Shown: piece by piece, positions 60,134 to 64,000 of the stretch
How positions within the stretch are numbered: position 1 is the first letter of the stretch
Layout of the letters: each line of letters begins with the position of its first letter
Source: Chitinophaga sp. Ak27
Lineage (GTDB): Bacteria; Bacteroidota; Bacteroidia; Chitinophagales; Chitinophagaceae
Direction of reading: 5' to 3'
Assembly: GCF_012726295.1 (NCBI RefSeq)
Contig: NZ_JABAOB010000008.1
Span: 186,001 to 250,000, forward strand
DNA: 64,000 bases
Translations under genes and position numbers: made by a program
The notes under the pieces: generated by a model
The model's input: the letters and a program-made list of their open reading frames with translations, nothing else
What the model was told of the DNA's origin: nothing
Database searches by the model: none

Positions 60134-62779
60134 ATGCGTATTGAACGGAGAAAATTTTTAAGAAATGTAAGTCTTACGATGGCGGGTGCACTCACCATAC
60201 GCCTGCCGGCAGTAGGCCGGGCTATCCAGGATAGCCAGCACCGTTTGCTGACCACCACCCAGCCTCCGGCGGAGTGGATCGCGTCCCTGTATGAACGTGG
60301 CCAGGCTACCCGTTACCTGAAAAGCAGGAATGAACTGCAATACATTGGGATGCCGGTAGGCGGCATTATGTGCGGAACCGTATACCTGGGTGGCGACGGG
60401 CGTTTGTGGTTATGGGATATTTTCAATAAAAACCAGGAAGGCATTGAACCGAAGGTAGTAGACTACAGCGTCAATGTGTTGGATGGTGGAAAGAAAGTGC
60501 GCTCCCGCGATGGGGCCAGCTATATTGCTCCTTCTAAAGATATTCGTCCGCTGGACCAGGGATTTGCCCTGCAATTGCGCTATGGTAATAAAACGGAGAT
60601 ACGGAAGCTGGATGAACACAGCTGGCCGGAGATCAGTTTTGAAGCCACTTACCCAATGGCCACCATCCGGTATATAGATCCATCACTACCGGTAGAAGTA
60701 ATACTGGAAGCCTTTTCGCCCTTCATCCCATTGAATGAAGATGATTCAGGGCTGCCAGTAACGATCCTGTCTTACCAAATAAAAAATAAGAGCAATACGC
60801 CGGTGACCGCCACCATCATGGGATGGCTGGAAAATAAAACCGCCCTGTATTCTGCAGCTGCTGCCCATGAGCGGGTAAACACCGTAGTAAATGGTACCGG
60901 GTGGAGGGGTATTAATGCCACCATTCGTACGAAAGATGGTAGTAATGAAGCGCTCGAAAAACAATTCGACTACGGTAACCTGTGCCTCGCTGCCTTTGAC
61001 AAGGCTGCCATGGCTAATTCCGCTATGCCGGAAGGGCCGTTGACCAACAAGAGTTTTACCCTGATGCCGGAAAAGCAAACGGTAAAAGATACCGGGGAGA
61101 AATTAACCGGCGCCGTGGCGTTATACAATACGATACCACCGGGAAAGACTATACGAAATGATTTTGCTATTAGCTGGTACAGCCCTAACCTGCATTTCAA
61201 CGGTATCGAGGGCGAAGGCCGTTACTATGCCAACAAATTTGCCGACGCGGTAGCGGTTATGGATTACGTAAATACGCATTATGAGCGCCTGAGCCACGAG
61301 AGCCGCTTGTGGAAAGATACGTGGTATGACGCGTCTTTGCCCTGGTGGTTTATGGAGCGTACTTTTCTCAACATTTCCACGCTGGCTACCACCACGGCGC
61401 ATCGTTTCCGCTCGGGCCGTTTCTGGGCCTGGGAAGGCGTAGGCGCCTGTGAGGGCACCTGTACGCATGTTTGGCAATATGCACAGGCAGTGGGCCGTAT
61501 CTTCCCGGCATTGGAGCGGGATACGCGGGAACGGGTAGACCTGGGTATCGCGCTCCTGCCTGACGGGGGCATTCTTTTCCGGGGCGAAGCAGAAAAACGC
61601 CCGGCAATAGACGGACAGGCCGGTACCGTGCTGCGTATTTACCGGGAGCACCAGATGAGCAAAGACAGCGTTTTCCTGGAAAGGAATTGGTCTAATATCA
61701 AGAAGGCGACGCTCTTCATTATTCACCAGGACCGTAATGGCGACGGCATGGAGGATACGCCGATGGAGAACACGCTGGATGCCGTATGGGATGGTGAAAT
61801 AGCCTGGATCGTAGGGTTGTGCATTGCCGCTGTAAAAGCGGCGGGCCTGATGGCTGCCGAAATGAACGACCAGGAATTTCTGGCTATCTGTAACGACTAT
61901 ACGGAGAAAGGCCGCCGTAATATGGAAACACAGTTGTTCAATGGAGAGTACTTTATTCACCAACCGGATAAGGTAAAGGGAAGAACAGTAATAGGTTCAT
62001 ATAATACCTGTCATATCGACCAGGTATATGGCCAGAGTTGGGCTTTCCAGGTGGGCATGGACCGGGTGATTGACCGCGAAAAAACCTTGTCAGCATTAAA
62101 GGCTTTATACCGTTATAATTACAAAGCGGATGTAGGGCCTTATATCGCGGCACATCCGGGTGGACGCCCTTATGCGCTCGCAGGTGAAGCCGGGATGATC
62201 CTGAATACCAATCCTAAAAAAGAGCCTTATCCATTTGGCGTAAAAGACGCGTGGCAGCTGGGGTATTTCAACGAATGTATGACTGGCTTCGAACACCAGG
62301 TGGCGGCGCATATGATGGCTGAGGGGATGACAGATGAAGCGCTTACGCTTACCCGTGCCGTACATGACCGCTACCATGCCGCTAAGCGTAATCCTTTTAA
62401 TGAAATAGAATGCAGCGATCACTACGCCCGTGCCATGGCCAGCTACGGTACTTTTATTACCGCCAGCGGATTTGAATATCACGGTCCTAAAGGCTATATC
62501 GCTTTCGCTCCCACCATGAATAAAGACAATTTCAAAGCCCCGTTTGTGACGGCGGAAGGCTGGGGTACTTATTCGCAGCATAAAGGGCATCATGCATTGC
62601 TGCTGAAATATGGTAAGCTGACCTTGAACACCCTTCGCTTTCAGCATAGCAGCGCAAAGCAGGTGAAGCTGGGAAACAAGGCCATACCTTTTAAAGCAGA
62701 AAACGGATTTGTTACTATACAGCTGGATCGGCCGATACAATTGCAGGCCGGTCAGCAGCTCGACATTACCATGGTATAA
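60134..62779 (+). CDS. GH116-family beta-glucosidase (GBA2-like)
   Basis: This 881-residue exported enzyme is related to non-lysosomal glucosylceramidase GBA2 and the bacterial TxGH116 beta-glucosidase. A Tat signal (ERRKFLRNVSLTMAGALTI) is at the start. The N-terminal beta-sandwich domain carries GMPVGGIMCGTVYLGGDGRL. The (alpha/alpha)6 barrel shows ACEGTCTHVWQYAQAVGR and MEDTPMENTLDAVWDGEIA, the likely acid-site region around Asp in ENTLD. The GYFNECMTGFEHQVAAHMM segment follows. It lies 220 bases after the GH30 gene, and that gap shows no recognisable signal. Confidence 0.9.
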   Translation: MRIERRKFLRNVSLTMAGALTIRLPAVGRAIQDSQHRLLTTTQPPAEWIASLYERGQATRYLKSRNELQYIGMPVGGIMCGTVYLGGDGRLWLWDIFNKNQEGIEPKVVDYSVNVLDGGKKVRSRDGASYIAPSKDIRPLDQGFALQLRYGNKTEIRKLDEHSWPEISFEATYPMATIRYIDPSLPVEVILEAFSPFIPLNEDDSGLPVTILSYQIKNKSNTPVTATIMGWLENKTALYSAAAAHERVNTVVNGTGWRGINATIRTKDGSNEALEKQFDYGNLCLAAFDKAAMANSAMPEGPLTNKSFTLMPEKQTVKDTGEKLTGAVALYNTIPPGKTIRNDFAISWYSPNLHFNGIEGEGRYYANKFADAVAVMDYVNTHYERLSHESRLWKDTWYDASLPWWFMERTFLNISTLATTTAHRFRSGRFWAWEGVGACEGTCTHVWQYAQAVGRIFPALERDTRERVDLGIALLPDGGILFRGEAEKRPAIDGQAGTVLRIYREHQMSKDSVFLERNWSNIKKATLFIIHQDRNGDGMEDTPMENTLDAVWDGEIAWIVGLCIAAVKAAGLMAAEMNDQEFLAICNDYTEKGRRNMETQLFNGEYFIHQPDKVKGRTVIGSYNTCHIDQVYGQSWAFQVGMDRVIDREKTLSALKALYRYNYKADVGPYIAAHPGGRPYALAGEAGMILNTNPKKEPYPFGVKDAWQLGYFNECMTGFEHQVAAHMMAEGMTDEALTLTRAVHDRYHAAKRNPFNEIECSDHYARAMASYGTFITASGFEYHGPKGYIAFAPTMNKDNFKAPFVTAEGWGTYSQHKGHHALLLKYGKLTLNTLRFQHSSAKQVKLGNKAIPFKAENGFVTIQLDRPIQLQAGQQLDITMV

Positions 62780-62842
62780 CAATTGCGTGCTGTCATGCAG
62801 GAAAAATAAAATAAAGTACCTTACTGCCATAAAATTTTATCA

Positions 62843-63400
62843 ATGGCAGCATTAAAATTGTTCATGGTACTGTTGGGATGTAAGCCAGACGGCCGTCATA
62901 CAGAACAGCATGATATATTCTTTGGTATTGGAAACCAGCTGAGAGACCTGATTCCAGATATGGAAGCTTTCTGGCCGGAAGCAAAAGGGAAGTTACATAT
63001 TGATGGTTTCCGGGAAGTGAATATTGTAGATGATCACCAGATCCGGGTGGTGGAAAGGAACGGACAGGAACCCGGCGACCGGCAACTGTTTTTCCTGAAC
63101 CTGGGTGGATATAAGCCGGACGAGATGGAAGAGTTTCATTATAAGATACTCAGTGTACAAAAAGATATCGGCGCCGCGATCCGGGCATCTAAGGAAACCG
63201 TCTTTTTTAAACATACCACTTTTGGTACCGCTACGTCTCACGTAGATGACAAGTATGGAGTAGATGTAGATGATATCTATATGGTGAAGGATATATTGCC
63301 ACCACATCTCAAAGAAAAATATACACTGGAAATAACGCCGGTATCAGGAGCCGTTTCTGATCCGCTGCAACTGGGGTATTTCCAGTTTAGCAAAATATAA
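62843..63400 (+). CDS. DUF1543 protein
   Basis: This 185-residue cytosolic protein of the DUF1543 family has no known function. The two halves show the repeated alpha/beta pattern of the family: LFMVLLGCKPDGRHTEQHDI with FFGIGNQLRDL, then FFLNLGGYKPDEMEEFHYK and AIRASKETVFFKHTTFG. The end is PLQLGYFQFSKI. The gene starts 63 bases after the GH116 gene. Confidence 0.88.
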   Translation: MAALKLFMVLLGCKPDGRHTEQHDIFFGIGNQLRDLIPDMEAFWPEAKGKLHIDGFREVNIVDDHQIRVVERNGQEPGDRQLFFLNLGGYKPDEMEEFHYKILSVQKDIGAAIRASKETVFFKHTTFGTATSHVDDKYGVDVDDIYMVKDILPPHLKEKYTLEITPVSGAVSDPLQLGYFQFSKI

Positions 63401-63540
63401 GTCCCGATGAGGGCTGTTTTTCATCTCAGAGGGGAAGCATTGGAAAAAATATTACACTAATGATCGTCCCTTTCATTTCCGGCATGGTATCTGTGCCGTA
63501 ACATACGAATTTTTATTCGGTGAAATGGATGACAATGATC

Positions 63541-63573
63541 ACCCGTTCCGGTTTCCCGGGACGGGTTTTTTTA
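63541..63573 (+). terminator. Terminator after DUF1543 gene
   Basis: The 26 bases 63541-63566 fold as an 11-base stem (ACCCGTTCCGG with CCGGGACGGGT and one wobble) with a tetraloop, followed by a run of T. It separates the DUF1543 gene from the truncated gene at 63631. Confidence 0.88.
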
Positions 63574-63630
63574 TGCCATTAATTTTATTATTTTTAATAG
63601 TTGTAAAAATGACAATTAATAATTCCGCGT

Positions 63631-64000
63631 ATGAAACATATTTACTGGGTTGTCCTGATATTACCTGTTATTATTGGCGCTTGTCAGGCCAATAAGCCTA
63701 CGTCCACCGCAGAAGGCCCGCTCACCGAAGCGCAGCAGCGGTTACCTCAAAACGCGGTCAAAGGGCTCAAAACCCGGGAGGGATTGGAAACGACCCTCTT
63801 TGCCAGCGAACCTGCGATCATGAATCCTACCAATATGGACATTGACGAAAAGGGGAGGGTATGGATTACAGAAGCTTATAACTACCGTAATGAGCTCAAT
63901 CCCGGTCATCCCTATAAGCAGGCGGGCGACCGGATCATGATCCTGGAAGACCTGGATGGTGATGGGAAATCCGATACGGCTAAAGTATTTTACCAGGACA
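63631..64000 (+). CDS. PVC-type dehydrogenase-like lipoprotein (3' end outside window)
   Basis: Only the first 123 codons are present. A lipobox-like VIIGAC follows a short signal peptide, and QANKPTSTA comes next. The body begins GLKTREGLETTLFASEPAIM, NPTNMDIDEKGRVWITEAY and DRIMILEDLDGDGKSDTAKV, the entry of the beta-propeller found in PVC-type membrane-bound dehydrogenase proteins, which often carry a haem-binding CxxCH further on. The rest cannot be seen. No stop occurs before the window edge. Confidence 0.85.
   Translation, partial: MKHIYWVVLILPVIIGACQANKPTSTAEGPLTEAQQRLPQNAVKGLKTREGLETTLFASEPAIMNPTNMDIDEKGRVWITEAYNYRNELNPGHPYKQAGDRIMILEDLDGDGKSDTAKVFYQD

Noticed and set aside
61121..61963. 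280-codon open frame on the minus strand
   Set aside because: It lies entirely inside the GH116 gene, and its translation has no recognisable motif. It is a shadow frame.
62105..62830. 241-codon minus-strand frame over the end of GH116
   Set aside because: It is antisense to a supported gene and has no recognisable features.

Overview
The window is a stretch of chromosome from a Bacteroidota bacterium, most likely Chitinophaga or a close relative in the Chitinophagaceae. The evidence is the gene content (ECF sigma/FecR/STN signalling genes, DUF4136 and OmpH-like envelope proteins, phosphocholine-specific phospholipase C, GH30 and GH116 glycosidases, a PaoABC-like molybdenum operon), promoters of the Bacteroidota TAnnTTTG type, and start codons that mostly lack a Shine-Dalgarno sequence. 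No transposase, integrase, rRNA or CRISPR array was seen. Three tRNA genes are present. Both edges cut genes: ribD on the left and a PVC-type dehydrogenase-like lipoprotein on the right.

Region 1 (1-1490) holds ribD and a YigZ-family protein. Region 2 (1775-10153) is a polymorphic-toxin delivery island: a VgrG spike, an unrecognised TPR-like protein that may be a loading adaptor, a 1452-residue PAAR-like/Rhs toxin with a nuclease-like tail, a candidate immunity gene, and a small orphan reading frame. The toxin tail and the genes after it are visibly AT-richer than the Rhs core. Region 3 (10204-20551) is housekeeping: 3-hydroxyacyl-CoA dehydrogenase, Mrp, PyrF, glutaryl-CoA dehydrogenase, ApbE, small envelope proteins, a HAD phosphatase and a DUF2130 protein. 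Region 4 (20792-30523) carries a lipoprotein, tRNA-Leu, an orphan histidine kinase, a GT2 glycosyltransferase, a PepSY protein, a tandem pair of tRNA-Gly genes, two membrane proteins including DUF2157, an SMP-30 lactonase, a small GNAT-like protein and an OmpH/Skp chaperone.

Region 5 (30871-36035) is the most unusual part. An ECF sigma factor and a FecR anti-sigma factor are followed by an STN-domain protein that has no TonB-receptor barrel. In its place are about ten or more tandem 15-16-residue repeats and a beta-rich tail. A paralogue with the same repeats but no STN domain follows, then a small lipoprotein. This looks like a cell-surface signalling system with a non-canonical outer-membrane partner.

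Region 6 (36129-46409) has a TMEM175-like channel, phospholipase C, a collagen-like lipoprotein, two convergent L,D-transpeptidases of different families, a zincless Fpg/Nei glycosylase, an SDR and a PhyH-type dioxygenase. Region 7 (45810-51388) is a tightly coupled five-gene operon: the iron-sulfur, FAD and molybdenum subunits of a Tat-exported oxidoreductase, then XdhC and a MobA-like nucleotidyltransferase that serve its cofactor. Region 8 (51477-64000) has a serine hydrolase, a SUKH/TPR gene pair, a sugar isomerase, signal peptidase I, a YheT-like hydrolase, adjacent GH30 and GH116 glycosidases that may share a beta-glucoside substrate, and a DUF1543 protein.

Long imperfect inverted repeats built from short A/T-rich words lie just after gene ends at 13048-13168, 29881-30001 and 54782-54891. 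The first and third share the same words and look like members of one dispersed family.
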